Origin: Acipenser ruthenus
Lineage: Eukaryota > Chordata > Actinopteri > Acipenseriformes > Acipenseridae
Assembly: GCF_902713425.1 (NCBI RefSeq)
Contig: NC_081217.1
Span: forward strand, 11,173,585 to 11,237,584
DNA length: 64,000 nt
Direction of reading: 5' to 3'
Part shown: piece after piece, positions 46,663 through 60,275 of the stretch
Position numbering within the stretch: position 1 is the first letter of the stretch
How the letters are laid out: the number at the start of each line of letters is the position of its first letter
Translations under genes and position numbers: made by a program
The notes under the pieces: model-generated
Database searches by the model: none
What the model was told of the DNA's origin: nothing
The model's input: the letters and a program-made list of their open reading frames with translations, nothing else

Positions 46663-46734
46663 AATAAAACAACGTAATCGGTGAGCGCGTTCGGCTTAAC
46701 CAAAACGTTGCTGTTTCAAGCCCACGCAGGGACG
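46663..46734 (+). pseudogene. tRNA-Asn relic, unit 13
   Basis: Identical to the reference relic. Confidence 0.8.
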
Positions 46735-47495
46735 AGGCATTCTTTTTGTCAATCGCCTTTCTGTCAAGCCAGTAAACCTGTATATAATAAGAAACATTCA
46801 ACAGCTCGGAAACACCATAATAGAATCCAATGCGTTTACAAATGTGTTTTGAAACTGTTCATTTTTCACCCAAATGCGGTTCTCAAAAATTGTTTTGCCT
46901 ACATTTTTCTATTGCTATTATTATTTTTTCCAGAGTAAGACGAAAAAGCAAACATCCATGAAATAGGTAAACACTGCTACAGCGTTTGAACTGTCTCAAC
47001 AAACGTTCAGCTCTAAAACGTGTACATTGAAAGTCTATTAACATCTTTAACACAATCATGTGTGTTCCAATAGCGGCTATTCCACATGGTGATCAATAAA
47101 GTGAATGCTGGCTTTGTTCACATATTAGCAAGACGTTTTCAGGATTCACGCATATTCTGAACAAGCACACTAGAATATGGTAATGAAAGGACAGGAAAAT
47201 AACAGGTTTATTGGCTTTGGTCTTGTATCGTCACCCTGACTACTGTCAGGTAAGGAAGTGGCATTAATCAAAACGTAATTATGTAAGGTTACCAATGCGC
47301 AAATACGAAGCATATTAAAACTTCTTCACAATCTTAAATCTTCCCACATGCATTTCAAACACTTACTGATAAGTACGGCCCTTTCCCAATGTAACTGCTT
47401 TGTTTGAACACCAAAGATGGCTTGGATATTTATGAAACCACGATACTATTGTTCCCACTTTCTTTAGAACTACCAAATGTGCGCTTCCCATGTCA

Positions 47496-47569
47496 GCCCT
47501 AGTGGCCTAATGGCTAAGGCCACTGGCCTCCTAAGCCAGGGATAGTGGGTTCGAGTCCCATCTGGGGTG
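47496..47569 (+). tRNA. tRNA-Arg (CCT), unit 13
   Basis: Identical to the reference copy. Confidence 0.93.
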
Positions 47570-48006
47570 GGGTTTTGTTATAAAATCGAACATAATTGTG
47601 TTATGTTTTATTGGCATGTGATATTTTGTAGATCTTGTTATCTGCTAAGTCCGCTCACGCTAGCCACAACGTGCTTGAGTGCTGTGGCAGCAGCCATGAA
47701 GCAAGTCAGTTTTTCAGTTGAAATCAAGATCTACTTTGTTTTTTGTGTATGGGTGGTTTGAAAAGATCACTTAAATTGTTACGTATTTTGAAATAAAGAT
47801 GTATTCATTATTATGAACGTTGACAGAAAGGATATTGTATTTACATTTCCCACGTGTGCTTGCCTTGTATAAATCGATGGAGTTTCAACAAAGGCATTTG
47901 ACTTCGGTTCATGTTAGCCTATACTGCCATCTGCAGCATTACCGCGGGTGTCTTTTACTTCTTTTGACAATAATATGGATCATTTCACAGTCCAATGTAA
48001 GAACAT

Positions 48007-48088
48007 GTAGTCGTGGCCGAGTGGTTAAGGCGATGGACTAGAAATCCATTGGGGTTTCCCCGCGCAGGTTCGAATCCTGCCGACTACG
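48007..48088 (+). tRNA. tRNA-Ser (AGA), unit 13
   Basis: Identical to the reference copy. Confidence 0.97.
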
Positions 48089-48253
48089 TAAGCTTTCTTT
48101 TTAATTGTATGTGTTCATTCCTAATACATGTTTAAAGATGAGGAATTTGAAATATTACTGGTTCTACTTCATATCGCACCGGTTCATTTTGTTAAAGAAT
48201 GTTCATTTTGGCACCATTCCAAATGCTGTGGTTTCTTTAAAGAAGAAAAGTCA

Positions 48254-48327
48254 TGGCCCGTACGGGGATCGAACCCGCGACCTTGGCGTTATTAGCACCA
48301 CGCTCTAACCAACTGAGCTAACCGGCC
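48254..48327 (-). tRNA. tRNA-Ile (AAT), unit 13
   Basis: Identical to the reference copy. Confidence 0.97.
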
Positions 48328-48615
48328 ACACACATGGAGCGCGTTAATAAAACCCGAGAAAAACAAGGCCTGTGGACATTATGATTACCAAGATGTTATG
48401 TTAAACTCAACAATAACACATTCAAAGTATTGGAAAGGCATAATTAGAGGTCTCATCTTTATGAGGCAGTTTAGCAGTGTGAAGAAAGTGGCGAGGTGCG
48501 GGCTTGCGGTGACTTTCTCTCATTTAAAAAGCTGTGATTTGAATACTAAAAAGAAAAACATGTAAAATTACCAAGCATTCGGTGGACGTTTTAGAAATAA
48601 ATTAACAAGAACTGT

Positions 48616-48697
48616 TGTCAGAAGTGGGGTTCGAGCCCACGCCTCCATGGAGACTGCGACCTGACCACAGCGCCTTAGACCGCTCGGCCATCCTGAC
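48616..48697 (-). tRNA. tRNA-Leu (CAG), unit 14
   Basis: G37 form; no difference from the reference copy was seen. Confidence 0.92.
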
Positions 48698-49118
48698 TTA
48701 CACCGACGACTTTGCACAACGCTGCAGCACACTGCTGAACCTCCCATGTCTGACGCTGCAGTAAATCACCTGGCGTGTGCGTGTACTTGTTCTTTTTCTG
48801 TTTATATTAAGGAGGGCGACAGGTTTTGTCGCATTTTGTATGGAATCACAAGGACACTCCTCTTACTGAAAGAAAATATACTGCAAACAGAGCGATCGCT
48901 TCACGGTTTGAATCAAAATCAGAACAGTCTGTTAGCAAATGAACTTCATCAAAAAACCACAAAGGCATTACATAAATGTTACAGATATATTTCGTAGACA
49001 GAACAGTTGTAACATATTTGAGTACATTTCTAAACAATCTGCTAATAACAGACATAATCTCAAAGCGCTATAATTTATTTTCAGATCTTATGAAAGACAA
49101 GTATGGTTGCGCATTATA

Positions 49119-49576
49119 TCACAGAAAACAGGATAATCCTAGCGCTTCATTTAATCCCTCGGGTTGTACCATATGGAGATAGAAGATCCATTTGGATTCA
49201 CATTGTAATAGTTTTTGATCGAGATTATCACGTCCTCGAGCTTGAAATATTTTTTGTATGCTGCGGTATTTCAGATCTGAAATGGAATGTTTGGCATCTA
49301 CGAAATGTCTAGCTAGTGGTGAATGGATATCTTTTCTCCTAATTGAACTTTTATGCTTGCTCATCAATGCGCAATCGTCACTGTCTAGTAGTTTTACCAA
49401 CATATTGCAAATGGCAAGGACAAAAAAACAAATAAATGACATGCGTTGAAGCACAGGTCATCACTTGTAAGACACTGTACTCTTTTTTCGTTGTATGGCT
49501 TGTAAAACGCAAACGCATTATCACAGGCGGCACAATTACGACATGGAAAATAATCCAGTAGATTTGTCCAGTACAC
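49119..49576 (-). mobile_element. Penelope-like fossil, unit 14
   Basis: Same broken fragment as the reference copy. Confidence 0.78.
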
Positions 49577-50381
49577 CTAGATCTCTCGAACATGTCAATG
49601 AGTCAGCCCTTAATAAACACTGTCCGTGTTCATTTCTGTGTATATGACATTGTCTATAACCAATATCTGTTATGTAAGCGTATTGGTATGAAACCAATCG
49701 CAATTAATGCGATCCGTGTTTTCAGTCAGTTTGATAGTTTTAATCAATCATCGAAAAAGCAGCAGTGCTTTGCAACTGTAGTTCATCTTTCTTACGTTTT
49801 GGTAAGACACCCACTCAGAACGTGTCCGCTTCCTCCAGCCCCCTAAGGAACACTGGAGCGGTCATCAATAACAGCGAGCAGTTGGTCAAAAACAACACTC
49901 GCTGTCTTCTTCACGCTCAAAAACGAACACTCTCACTCTTCCTCGTGGGTAGCGAGCCCAAACACTTTCAAAACGCATTTCGCTAGCAAATCACTATAGA
50001 AATGATCCCTGAAAGTATTGTTTTATGGGCAAGTGGCCGACCGTCTCCCTCCAACTCTGAGTGGCACCGGTAGCTGTGCCGGTGACAAATAAACAGGAGC
50101 ACTTTCATATAATGCAATTGCTGTAGCCCAGTGAGTTGTTACAATAACATTTCAAACTCATTCCAGACTGCAGGCGGTTAAAAGCTTAATTGGGTTCAAT
50201 TTTTTGGTATGATTTAAAAAGTACGAGCCAGTTGCCTCATTTGCATTGCCTGCCTTCCTCCTTTGCACTGTGACGTCTATCAAATGTGTGCTTAAAATCT
50301 GATGAATACGATTCCCATTTGAACCGTAAATATTTTAATTATACGCATACAGTGTTCTGTTGGGCTCCGAGGGTGTTATCT

Positions 50382-50453
50382 AATAAAACAACGTAATCGG
50401 TGAGCGCGTTCGGCTTAACCAAAACGTTGCTGTTTCAAGCCCACGCAGGGACG
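50382..50453 (+). pseudogene. tRNA-Asn relic, unit 14
   Basis: Identical to the reference relic. Confidence 0.8.
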
Positions 50454-51214
50454 AGGCATTCTTTTTGTCAATCGCCTTTCTGTCAAGCCAGTAAACCTGT
50501 ATATAATAAGAAACATTCAACAGCTCGGAAACACCATAATAGAATCCAATGCGTTTACAAATGTGTTTTGAAACTGTTCATTTTTCACCCAAATGCGGTT
50601 CTCAAAAATTGTTTTGCCTACATTTTTCTATTGCTATTATTATTTTTTCCAGAGTAAGACGAAAAAGCAAACATCCATGAAATAGGTAAACACTGCTACA
50701 GCGTTTGAACTGTCTCAACAAACGTTCAGCTCTAAAACGTGTACATTGAAAGTCTATTAACATCTTTAACACAATCATGTGTGTTCCAATAGCGGCTATT
50801 CCACATGGTGATCAATAAAGTGAATGCTGGCTTTGTTCACATATTAGCAAGACGTTTTCAGGATTCACGCATATTCTGAACAAGCACACTAGAATATGGT
50901 AATGAAAGGACAGGAAAATAACAGGTTTATTGGCTTTGGTCTTGTATCGTCACCCTGACTACTGTCAGGTAAGGAAGTGGCATTAATCAAAACGTAATTA
51001 TGTAAGGTTACCAATGCGCAAATACGAAGCATATTAAAACTTCTTCACAATCTTAAATCTTCCCACATGCATTTCAAACACTTACTGATAAGTACGGCCC
51101 TTTCCCAATGTAACTGCTTTGTTTGAACACCAAAGATGGCTTGGATATTTATGAAACCACGATACTATTGTTCCCACTTTCTTTAGAACTACCAAATGTG
51201 CGCTTCCCATGTCA

Positions 51215-51288
51215 GCCCTAGTGGCCTAATGGCTAAGGCCACTGGCCTCCTAAGCCAGGGATAGTGGGTTCGAGTCCCATCTGGGGTG
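51215..51288 (+). tRNA. tRNA-Arg (CCT), unit 14
   Basis: Identical to the reference copy. Confidence 0.93.
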
Positions 51289-51725
51289 GGGTTTTGTTAT
51301 AAAATCGAACATAATTGTGTTATGTTTTATTGGCATGTGATATTTTGTAGATCTTGTTATCTGCTAAGTCCGCTCACGCTAGCCACAACGTGCTTGAGTG
51401 CTGTGGCAGCAGCCATGAAGCAAGTCAGTTTTTCAGTTGAAATCAAGATCTACTTTGTTTTTTGTGTATGGGTGGTTTGAAAAGATCACTTAAATTGTTA
51501 CGTATTTTGAAATAAAGATGTATTCATTATTATGAACGTTGACAGAAAGGATATTGTATTTACATTTCCCACGTGTGCTTGCCTTGTATAAATCGATGGA
51601 GTTTCAACAAAGGCATTTGACTTCGGTTCATGTTAGCCTATACTGCCATCTGCAGCATTACCGCGGGTGTCTTTTACTTCTTTTGACAATAATATGTATC
51701 ATTTCACAGTCCAATGTAAGAACAT

Positions 51726-51807
51726 GTAGTCGTGGCCGAGTGGTTAAGGCGATGGACTAGAAATCCATTGGGGTTTCCCCGCGCAGGTTCGAATCCTGCC
51801 GACTACG
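51726..51807 (+). tRNA. tRNA-Ser (AGA), unit 14
   Basis: Gene body identical to the reference copy; shares the upstream ATGTATC change with unit 8. Confidence 0.97.
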
Positions 51808-51972
51808 TAAGCTTTCTTTTTAATTGTATGTGTTCATTCCTAATACATGTTTAAAGATGAGGAATCTGAAATATTACTGGTTCTACTTCATATCGCACCG
51901 GTTCATTTAGTTAAAGAATGTTCATTTTGGCACCATTCCAAATGCTGTGGTTTCTTTAAAGAAGAAAAGTCA

Positions 51973-52046
51973 TGGCCCGTACGGGGATCGAACCCGCGAC
52001 CTTGGCGTTATTAGCACCACGCTCTAACCAACTGAGCTAACCGGCC
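51973..52046 (-). tRNA. tRNA-Ile (AAT), unit 14
   Basis: Identical to the reference copy. Confidence 0.97.
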
Positions 52047-52334
52047 ACACACATGGAGCGCGTTAATAAAACCCGAGAAAAACAAGGCCTGCGGACATTA
52101 TGATTACCAAGATGTTATGTTAAACTCAACAATAACACATTCAAAGTATTGGAAAGGCATAATTAGAGGTCTCATCTTTATGAGGCAGTTTAGCAGTGTG
52201 AAGAAAGTGGCGAGGTGCGGGCTTGCGGTGACTTTCTCTCATTTAAAAAGCTGTGATTTGAATACTAAAAAGAAAAACATGTAAAATTACCAAGCATTCG
52301 GTGGACGTTTTAGAAATAAATTAACAAGAACTGT

Positions 52335-52416
52335 TGTCAGAAGTGGGGTTCGAGCCCACGCCTCCATGGAGACTGCGACCTGACCACAGCGCCTTAGACC
52401 GCTCGGCCATCCTGAC
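52335..52416 (-). tRNA. tRNA-Leu (CAG), unit 15
   Basis: G37 form; no difference from the reference copy was seen. Confidence 0.92.
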
Positions 52417-52837
52417 TTACACCGACGACTTTGCACAACGCTGCAGCACACTGCTGAACCTCCCATGTCTGACGCTGCAGTAAATCACCTGGCGTGTGCG
52501 TGTACTTGTTCTTTTTCTGTTTATATTAAGGAGGGCGACAGGTTTTGTCGCATTTTGTATGGAATCACAAGGACACTCCTCTTACTGAAAGAAAATATAC
52601 TGCAAACAGAGCGATCGCTTCACGGTTTGAATCAAAATCAGAACAGTCTGTTAGCAAATGAACTTCATCAAAAAACCACAAAGGCATTACATAAATGTTA
52701 CAGATATATTTCGTAGACAGAACAGTTGTAACATATTTGAGTACATTTCTAAACAATCTGCTAATAACAGACATAATCTCAAAGCGCTATAATTTATTTT
52801 CAGATCTTATGAAAGACAAGTATGGTTGCGCATTATA

Positions 52838-53295
52838 TCACAGAAAACAGGATAATCCTAGCGCTTCATTTAATCCCTCGGGTTGTACCATATGGAGATA
52901 GAAGATCCATTTGGATTCACATTGTAATAGTTTTTGATCGAGATTATCACGTCCTCGAGCTTGAAATATTTTTTGTATGCTGCGGTATTTCAGATCTGAA
53001 ATGGAATGTTTGGCATCTACGAAATGTCTAGCTAGTGGTGAATGGATATCTTTTCTCCTAATTGAACTTTTATGCTTGCTCATCAATGCGCAATCGTCAC
53101 TGTCTAGTAGTTTTACCAACATATTGCAAATGGCAAGGACAAAAAAACAAATAAATGACATGCGTTGAAGCACAGGTCATCACTTGTAAGACACTGTACT
53201 CTTTTTTCGTTGTATGGCTTGTAAAACGCAAACGCATTATCACAGGCGGCACAATTACGACATGGAAAATAATCCAGTAGATTTGTCCAGTACAC
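52838..53295 (-). mobile_element. Penelope-like fossil, unit 15
   Basis: Same broken fragment as the reference copy. Confidence 0.78.
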
Positions 53296-54100
53296 CTAGA
53301 TCTCTCGAACATGTCAATGAATCAGCCCTTAATAAACACTGTCCGTGTTCATTTCTGTGTATATGACATTGTCTATAACCAATATCTGTTATGTAAGCGT
53401 ATTGGTATGAAACCAATCGCAATTAATGCGATCCGTGTTTTCAGTCAGTTTGATAGTTTTAATCAATCATCGAAAAAGCAGCAGTGCTTTGCAACTGTAG
53501 TTCATCTTTCTTACGTTTTGGTAAGACACCCACTCAGAACGTGTCCGCTTCCTCCAGCCCCCTAAGGAACACTGGAGCGGTCATCAATAACAGCGAGCAG
53601 TTGGTCAAAAACAACACTCGCTGTCTTCTTCACGCTCAAAAACGAACACTCTCACTCTTCCTCGTGGGTAGCGAGCCCAAACACTTTCAAAACGCATTTC
53701 GCTAGCAAATCACTATAGAAATGATCCCTGAAAGTATTGTTTTATGGGCAAGTGGCCGACCGTCTCCCTCCAACTCTGAGTGGCACCGGTAGCTGTGCCG
53801 GTGACAAATAAACAGGAGCACTTTCATATAATGCAATTGCTGTAGCCCAGTGAGTTGTTACAATAACATTTCAAACTCATTCCAGACTGCAGGCGGTTAA
53901 AAGCTTAATTGGGTTCAATTTTTTGGTATGATTTAAAAAGTACGAGCCAGTTGCCTCATTTGCATTGCCTGCCTTCCTCCTTTGCACTGTGACGTCTATC
54001 AAACGTGTGCTTAAAATCTGATGAATACGATTCCCATTTGAACCGTAAATATTTTAATTATACGCATACAGTGTTCTGTTGGGCTCCGAGGGTGTTATCT

Positions 54101-54172
54101 AATAAAACAACGTAATCGGTGAGCGCGTTCGGCTTAACCAAAACGTTGCTGTTTCAAGCCCACGCAGGGACG
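54101..54172 (+). pseudogene. tRNA-Asn relic, unit 15
   Basis: Identical to the reference relic. Confidence 0.8.
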
Positions 54173-54933
54173 AGGCATTCTTTTTGTCAATCGCCTTTCT
54201 GTCAAGCCAGTAAACCTGTATATAATAAGAAACATTCAACAGCTCGGAAACACCATAATAGAATCCAATGCGTTTACAAATGTGTTTTGAAACTGTTCAT
54301 TTTTCACCCAAATGCGGTTCTCAAAAATTGTTTTGCCTACATTTTTCTATTGCTATTATTATTTTTTCCAGAGTAAGACGAAAAAGCAAACATCCATGAA
54401 ATAGGTAAACACTGCTACAGCGCTTGAACTGTCTCAACAAACGTTCAGCTCTAAAACGTGTACATTGAAAGTCTATTAACATCTTTAACACAATCATGTG
54501 TGTTCCAATAGCGGCTATTCCACATGGTGATCAATAAAGTGAATGCTGGCTTTGTTCACATATTAGCAAGACGTTTTCAGGATTCACGCATATTCTGAAC
54601 AAGCACACTAGAATATGGTAATGAAAGGACAGGAAAATAACAGGTTTATTGGCTTTGGTCTTGTATCGTCACCCTGACTACTGTCAGGTAAGGAAGTGGC
54701 ATTAATCAAAACGTAATTATGTAAGGTTACCAATGCGCAAATACGAAGCATATTAAAACTTCTTCACAATCTTAAATCTTCCCACATGCATTTCAAACAC
54801 TTACTGATAAGTACGGCCCTTTCCCAATGTAACTGCTTTGTTTGAACACCAAAGATGGCTTGGATATTTATGAAACCACGATACTATTGTTCCCACTTTC
54901 TTTAGAACTACCAAATGTGCGCTTCCCATGTCA

Positions 54934-55007
54934 GCCCTAGTGGCCTAATGGCTAAGGCCACTGGCCTCCTAAGCCAGGGATAGTGGGTTCGAGTCCCATC
55001 TGGGGTG
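54934..55007 (+). tRNA. tRNA-Arg (CCT), unit 15
   Basis: Identical to the reference copy. Confidence 0.93.
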
Positions 55008-55444
55008 GGGTTTTGTTATAAAATCGAACATAATTGTGTTATGTTTTATTGGCATGTGATATTTTGTAGATCTTGTTATCTGCTAAGTCCGCTCACGCTA
55101 GCCACAACGTGCTTGAGTGCTGTGGCAGCAGCCATGAAGCAAGTCAGTTTTTCAGTTGAAATCAAGATCTACTTTGTTTTTTGTGTATGGGTGGTTTGAA
55201 AAGATCACTTAAATTGTTACGTATTTTGAAATAAAGATGTATTCATTATTATGAACGTTGACAGAAAGGATATTGTATTTACATTTCCCACGTGTGCTTG
55301 CCTTGTATAAATCGATGGAGTTTCAACAAAGGCATTTGACTTCGGTTCATGTTAGCCTATACTGCCATCTGCAGCATTACCGCGGGTGTCTTTTACTTCT
55401 TTTGACAATAATATGGATCATTTCACAGTCCAATGTAAGAACAT

Positions 55445-55526
55445 GTAGTCGTGGCCGAGTGGTTAAGGCGATGGACTAGAAATCCATTGGGGTTTCCCCG
55501 CGCAGGTTCGAATCCTGCCGACTACG
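55445..55526 (+). tRNA. tRNA-Ser (AGA), unit 15
   Basis: Identical to the reference copy. Confidence 0.97.
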
Positions 55527-55691
55527 TAAGCTTTCTTTTTAATTGTATGTGTTCATTCCTAATACATGTTTAAAGATGAGGAATCTGAAATATTACTGGT
55601 TCTACTTCATATCGCACCGGTTCATTTAGTTAAAGAATGTTCATTTTGGCACCATTCCAAATGCTGTGGTTTCTTTAAAGAAGAAAAGTCA

Positions 55692-55765
55692 TGGCCCGTA
55701 CGGGGATCGAACCCGCGACCTTGGCGTTATTAGCACCACGCTCTAACCAACTGAGCTAACCAGCC
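55692..55765 (-). tRNA. tRNA-Ile (AAT), unit 15, acceptor variant
   Basis: T at base 4, shared with unit 9; T-G pair in the acceptor stem. Confidence 0.95.
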
Positions 55766-56053
55766 ACACACATGGAGCGCGTTAATAAAACCCGAGAAAA
55801 ACAAGGCCTGCGGACATTATGATTACCAAGATGTTATGTTAAACTCAACAATAACACATTCAAAGTATTGGAAAGGCATAATTAGAGGTCTCATCTTTAT
55901 GAGGCAGTTTAGCAGTGTGAAGAAAGTGGCGAGGTGCGGGCTTGCGGTGACTTTCTCTCATTTAAAAAGCTGTGATTTGAATACTAAAAAGAAAAACATG
56001 TAAAATTACCAAGCATTCGGTGGACGTTTTAGAAATAAATTAACAAGAACTGT

Positions 56054-56135
56054 TGTCAGAAGTGGGGTTCGAGCCCACGCCTCCATGGAGACTGCGAACT
56101 GACCACAGCGCCTTAGACCGCTCGGCCATCCTGAC
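56054..56135 (-). tRNA. tRNA-Leu (CAG), unit 16, T37 form
   Basis: Pyrimidine at position 37, shared with its partner in unit 10. Confidence 0.88.
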
Positions 56136-56556
56136 TTACACCGACGACTTTGCACAACGCTGCAGCACACTGCTGAACCTCCCATGTCTGACGCTGCAGT
56201 AAATCACCTGGCGTGTGCGTGTACTTGTTCTTTTTCTGTTTATATTAAGGAGGGCGACAGGTTTTGTCGCATTTTGTATGGAATCACAAGGACACTCCTC
56301 TTACTGAAAGAAAATATACTGCAAACAGAGCGATCGCTTCACGGTTTGAATCAAAATCAGAACAGTCTGTTAGCAAATGAACTTCATCAAAAAACCACAA
56401 AGGCATTACATAAATGTTACAGATATATTTCGTAGACAGAACAGTTGTAACATATTTGAGTACATTTCTAAACAATCTGCTAATAACAGACATAATCTCA
56501 AAGCGCTATAATTTATTTTCAGATCTTATGAAAGACAAGTATGGTTGCGCATTATA

Positions 56557-57014
56557 TCACAGAAAACAGGATAATCCTAGCGCTTCATTTAATCCCTCGG
56601 GTTGTACCATATGGAGATAGAAGATCCATTTGGATTCACATTGTAATAGTTTTTGATCGAGATTATCACGTCCTCGAGCTTGAAATATTTTTTGTATGCT
56701 GCGGTATTTCAGATCTGAAATGGAATGTTTGGCATCTACGAAATGTCTAGCTAGTGGTGAATGGATATCTTTTCTCCTAATTGAACTTTTATGCTTGCTC
56801 ATCAATGCGCAATCGTCACTGTCTAGTAGTTTTACCAACATATTGCAAATGGCAAGGACAAAAAAACAAATAAATGACATGCGTTGAAGCACAGGTCATC
56901 ACTTGTAAGACACTGTACTCTTTTTTCGTTGTATGGCTTGTAAAACGCAAACGCATTATCACAGGCGGCACAATTACGACATGGAAAATAATCCAGTAGA
57001 TTTGTCCAGTACAC
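56557..57014 (-). mobile_element. Penelope-like fossil, unit 16
   Basis: Same broken fragment as the reference copy. Confidence 0.78.
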
Positions 57015-57819
57015 CTAGATCTCTCGAACATGTCAATGAGTCAGCCCTTAATAAACACTGTCCGTGTTCATTTCTGTGTATATGACATTGTCTATAACCA
57101 ATATCTGTTATGTAAGCGTATTGGTATGAAACCAATCGCAATTAATGCGATCCGTGTTTTCAGTCAGTTTGATAGTTTTAATCAATCATCGAAAAAGCAG
57201 CAGTGCTTTGCAACTGTAGTTCATCTTTCTTACGTTTTGGTAAGACACCCACTCAGAACGTGTCCGCTTCCTCCAGCCCCCTAAGGAACACTGGAGCGGT
57301 CATCAATAACAGCGAGCAGTTGGTCAAAAACAACACTCGCTGTCTTCTTCACGCTCAAAAACGAACACTCTCACTCTTCCTCGTGGGTAGCGAGCCCAAA
57401 CACTTTCAAAACGCATTTCGCTAGCAAATCACTATAGAAATGATCCCTGAAAGTATTGTTTTATGGGCAAGTGGCCGACCGTCTCCCTCCAACTCTGAGT
57501 GGCACCGGTAGCTGTGCCGGTGACAAATAAACAGGAGCACTTTCATATAATGCAATTGCTGTAGCCCAGTGAGTTGTTACAATAACATTTCAAACTCATT
57601 CCAGACTGCAGGCGGTTAAAAGCTTAATTGGGTTCAATTTTTTGGTATGATTTAAAAAGTACGAGCCAGTTGCCTCATTTGCATTGCCTGCCTTCCTCCT
57701 TTGCACTGTGACGTCTATCAAATGTGTGCTTAAAATCTGATGAATACGATTCCCATTTGAACCGTAAATATTTTAATTATACGCATACAGTGTTCTGTTG
57801 GGCTCCGAGGGTGTTATCT

Positions 57820-57891
57820 AATAAAACAACGTAATCGGTGAGCGCGTTCGGCTTAACCAAAACGTTGCTGTTTCAAGCCCACGCAGGGACG
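57820..57891 (+). pseudogene. tRNA-Asn relic, unit 16
   Basis: Identical to the reference relic. Confidence 0.8.
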
Positions 57892-58652
57892 AGGCATTCT
57901 TTTTGTCAATCGCCTTTCTGTCAAGCCAGTAAACCTGTATATAATAAGAAACATTCAACAGCTCGGAAACACCATAATAGAATCCAATGCGTTTACAAAT
58001 GTGTTTTGAAACTGTTCATTTTTCACCCAAATGCGGTTCTCAAAAATTGTTTTGCCTACATTTTTCTATTGCTATTATTATTTTTTCCAGAGTAAGACGA
58101 AAAAGCAAACATCCATGAAATAGGTAAACACTGCTACAGCGTTTGAACTGTCTCAACAAACGTTCAGCTCTAAAACGTGTACATTGAAAGTCTATTAACA
58201 TCTTTAACACAATCATGTGTGTTCCAATAGCGGCTATTCCACATGGTGATCAATAAAGTGAATGCTGGCTTTGTTCACATATTAGCAAGACGTTTTCAGG
58301 ATTCACGCATATTCTGAACAAGCACACTAGAATATGGTAATGAAAGGACAGGAAAATAACAGGTTTATTGGCTTTGGTCTTGTATCGTCACCCTGACTAC
58401 TGTCAGGTAAGGAAGTGGCATTAATCAAAACGTAATTATGTAAGGTTACCAATGCGCAAATACGAAGCATATTAAAACTTCTTCACAATCTTAAATCTTC
58501 CCACATGCATTTCAAACACTTACTGATAAGTACGGCCCTTTCCCAATGTAACTGCTTTGTTTGAACACCAAAGATGGCTTGGATATTTATGAAACCACGA
58601 TACTATTGTTCCCACTTTCTTTAGAACTACCAAATGTGCGCTTCCCATGTCA

Positions 58653-58726
58653 GCCCTAGTGGCCTAATGGCTAAGGCCACTGGCCTCCTAAGCCAGGGAT
58701 AGTGGGTTCGAGTCCCATCTGGGGTG
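58653..58726 (+). tRNA. tRNA-Arg (CCT), unit 16
   Basis: Identical to the reference copy. Confidence 0.93.
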
Positions 58727-59163
58727 GGGTTTTGTTATAAAATCGAACATAATTGTGTTATGTTTTATTGGCATGTGATATTTTGTAGATCTTGTTATCT
58801 GCTAAGTCCGCTCACGCTAGCCACAACGTGCTTGAGTGCTGTGGCAGCAGCCATGAAGCAAGTCAGTTTTTCAGTTGAAATCAAGATCTACTTTGTTTTT
58901 TGTGTATGGGTGGTTTGAAAAGATCACTTAAATTGTTACGTATTTTGAAATAAAGATGTATTCATTATTATGAACGTTGACAGAAAGGATATTGTATTTA
59001 CATTTCCCACGTGTGCTTGCCTTGTATAAATCGATGGAGTTTCAACAAAGGCATTTGACTTCGGTTCATGTTAGCCTATACTGCCATCTGCAGCATTACC
59101 GCGGGTGTCTTTTACTTCTTTTGACAATAATATGGATCATTTCACAGTCCAATGTAAGAACAT

Positions 59164-59245
59164 GTAGTCGTGGCCGAGTGGTTAAGGCGATGGACTAGAA
59201 ATCCATTGGGGTTTCCCCGCGCAGGTTCGAATCCTGCCGACTACG
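59164..59245 (+). tRNA. tRNA-Ser (AGA), unit 16
   Basis: Identical to the reference copy. Confidence 0.97.
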
Positions 59246-59410
59246 TAAGCTTTCTTTTTAATTGTATGTGTTCATTCCTAATACATGTTTAAAGATGAGG
59301 AATCTGAAATATTACTGGTTCTACTTCATATCGCACCGGTTCATTTAGTTAAAGAATGTTCATTTTGGCACCATTCCAAATGCTGTGGTTTCTTTAAAGA
59401 AGAAAAGTCA

Positions 59411-59484
59411 TGGCCCGTACGGGGATCGAACCCGCGACCTTGGCGTTATTAGCACCACGCTCTAACCAACTGAGCTAACCGGCC
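59411..59484 (-). tRNA. tRNA-Ile (AAT), unit 16
   Basis: Identical to the reference copy. Confidence 0.97.
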
Positions 59485-59772
59485 ACACACATGGAGCGCG
59501 TTAATAAAACCCGAGAAAAACAAGGCCTGCGGACATTATGATTACCAAGATGTTATGTTAAACTCAACAATAACACATTCAAAGTATTGGAAAGGCATAA
59601 TTAGAGGTCTCATCTTTATGAGGCAGTTTAGCAGTGTGAAGAAAGTGGCGAGGTGCGGGCTTGCGGTGACTTTCTCTCATTTAAAAAGCTGTGATTTGAA
59701 TACTAAAAAGAAAAACATGTAAAATTACCAAGCATTCGGTGGACGTTTTAGAAATAAATTAACAAGAACTGT

Positions 59773-59854
59773 TGTCAGAAGTGGGGTTCGAGCCCACGCC
59801 TCCATGGAGACTGCGACCTGACCACAGCGCCTTAGACCGCTCGGCCATCCTGAC
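59773..59854 (-). tRNA. tRNA-Leu (CAG), unit 17
   Basis: G37 form; no difference from the reference copy was seen. Confidence 0.92.
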
Positions 59855-60275
59855 TTACACCGACGACTTTGCACAACGCTGCAGCACACTGCTGAACCTC
59901 CCATGTCTGACGCTGCAGTAAATCACCTGGCGTGTGCGTGTACTTGTTCTTTTTCTGTTTATATTAAGGAGGGCGACAGGTTTTGTCGCATTTTGTATGG
60001 AATCACAAGGACACTCCTCTTACTGAAAGAAAATATACTGCAAACAGAGCGATCGCTTCACGGTTTGAATCAAAATCAGAACAGTCTGTTAGCAAATGAA
60101 CTTCATCAAAAAACCACAAAGGCATTACATAAATGTTACAGATATATTTCGTAGACAGAACAGTTGTAACATATTTGAGTACATTTCTAAACAATCTGCT
60201 AATAACAGACATAATCTCAAAGCGCTATAATTTATTTTCAGATCTTATGAAAGACAAGTATGGTTGCGCATTATA

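Larger units (their letters stand above)
44628..48346 (+). repeat. array unit 13
   Basis: Marker code C,T,T,T,TT. No difference from unit 7 was seen. Confidence 0.97.
48347..52065 (+). repeat. array unit 14
   Basis: Marker code T,G,T,T,CA. No difference from unit 8 was seen, including the shared ATGTATC. Confidence 0.97.
52066..55784 (+). repeat. array unit 15
   Basis: Marker code C,G,C,C,CA. No difference from unit 9 was seen, including GAATCAG and the tRNA-Ile change. Confidence 0.97.
35682..57996 (+). repeat. six-unit higher-order repeat, copy 2
   Basis: Direct tandem copy of the preceding 22,315 bp block. The match continues at the same offset into a partial third copy up to about 62869, so the pattern covers about 2.2 periods. 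Real unequal exchange and duplicated assembly of one locus both remain possible. Confidence 0.85.
55785..59503 (+). repeat. array unit 16
   Basis: Marker code C,T,T,T,CA. It matches unit 10 except at m3. Confidence 0.97.
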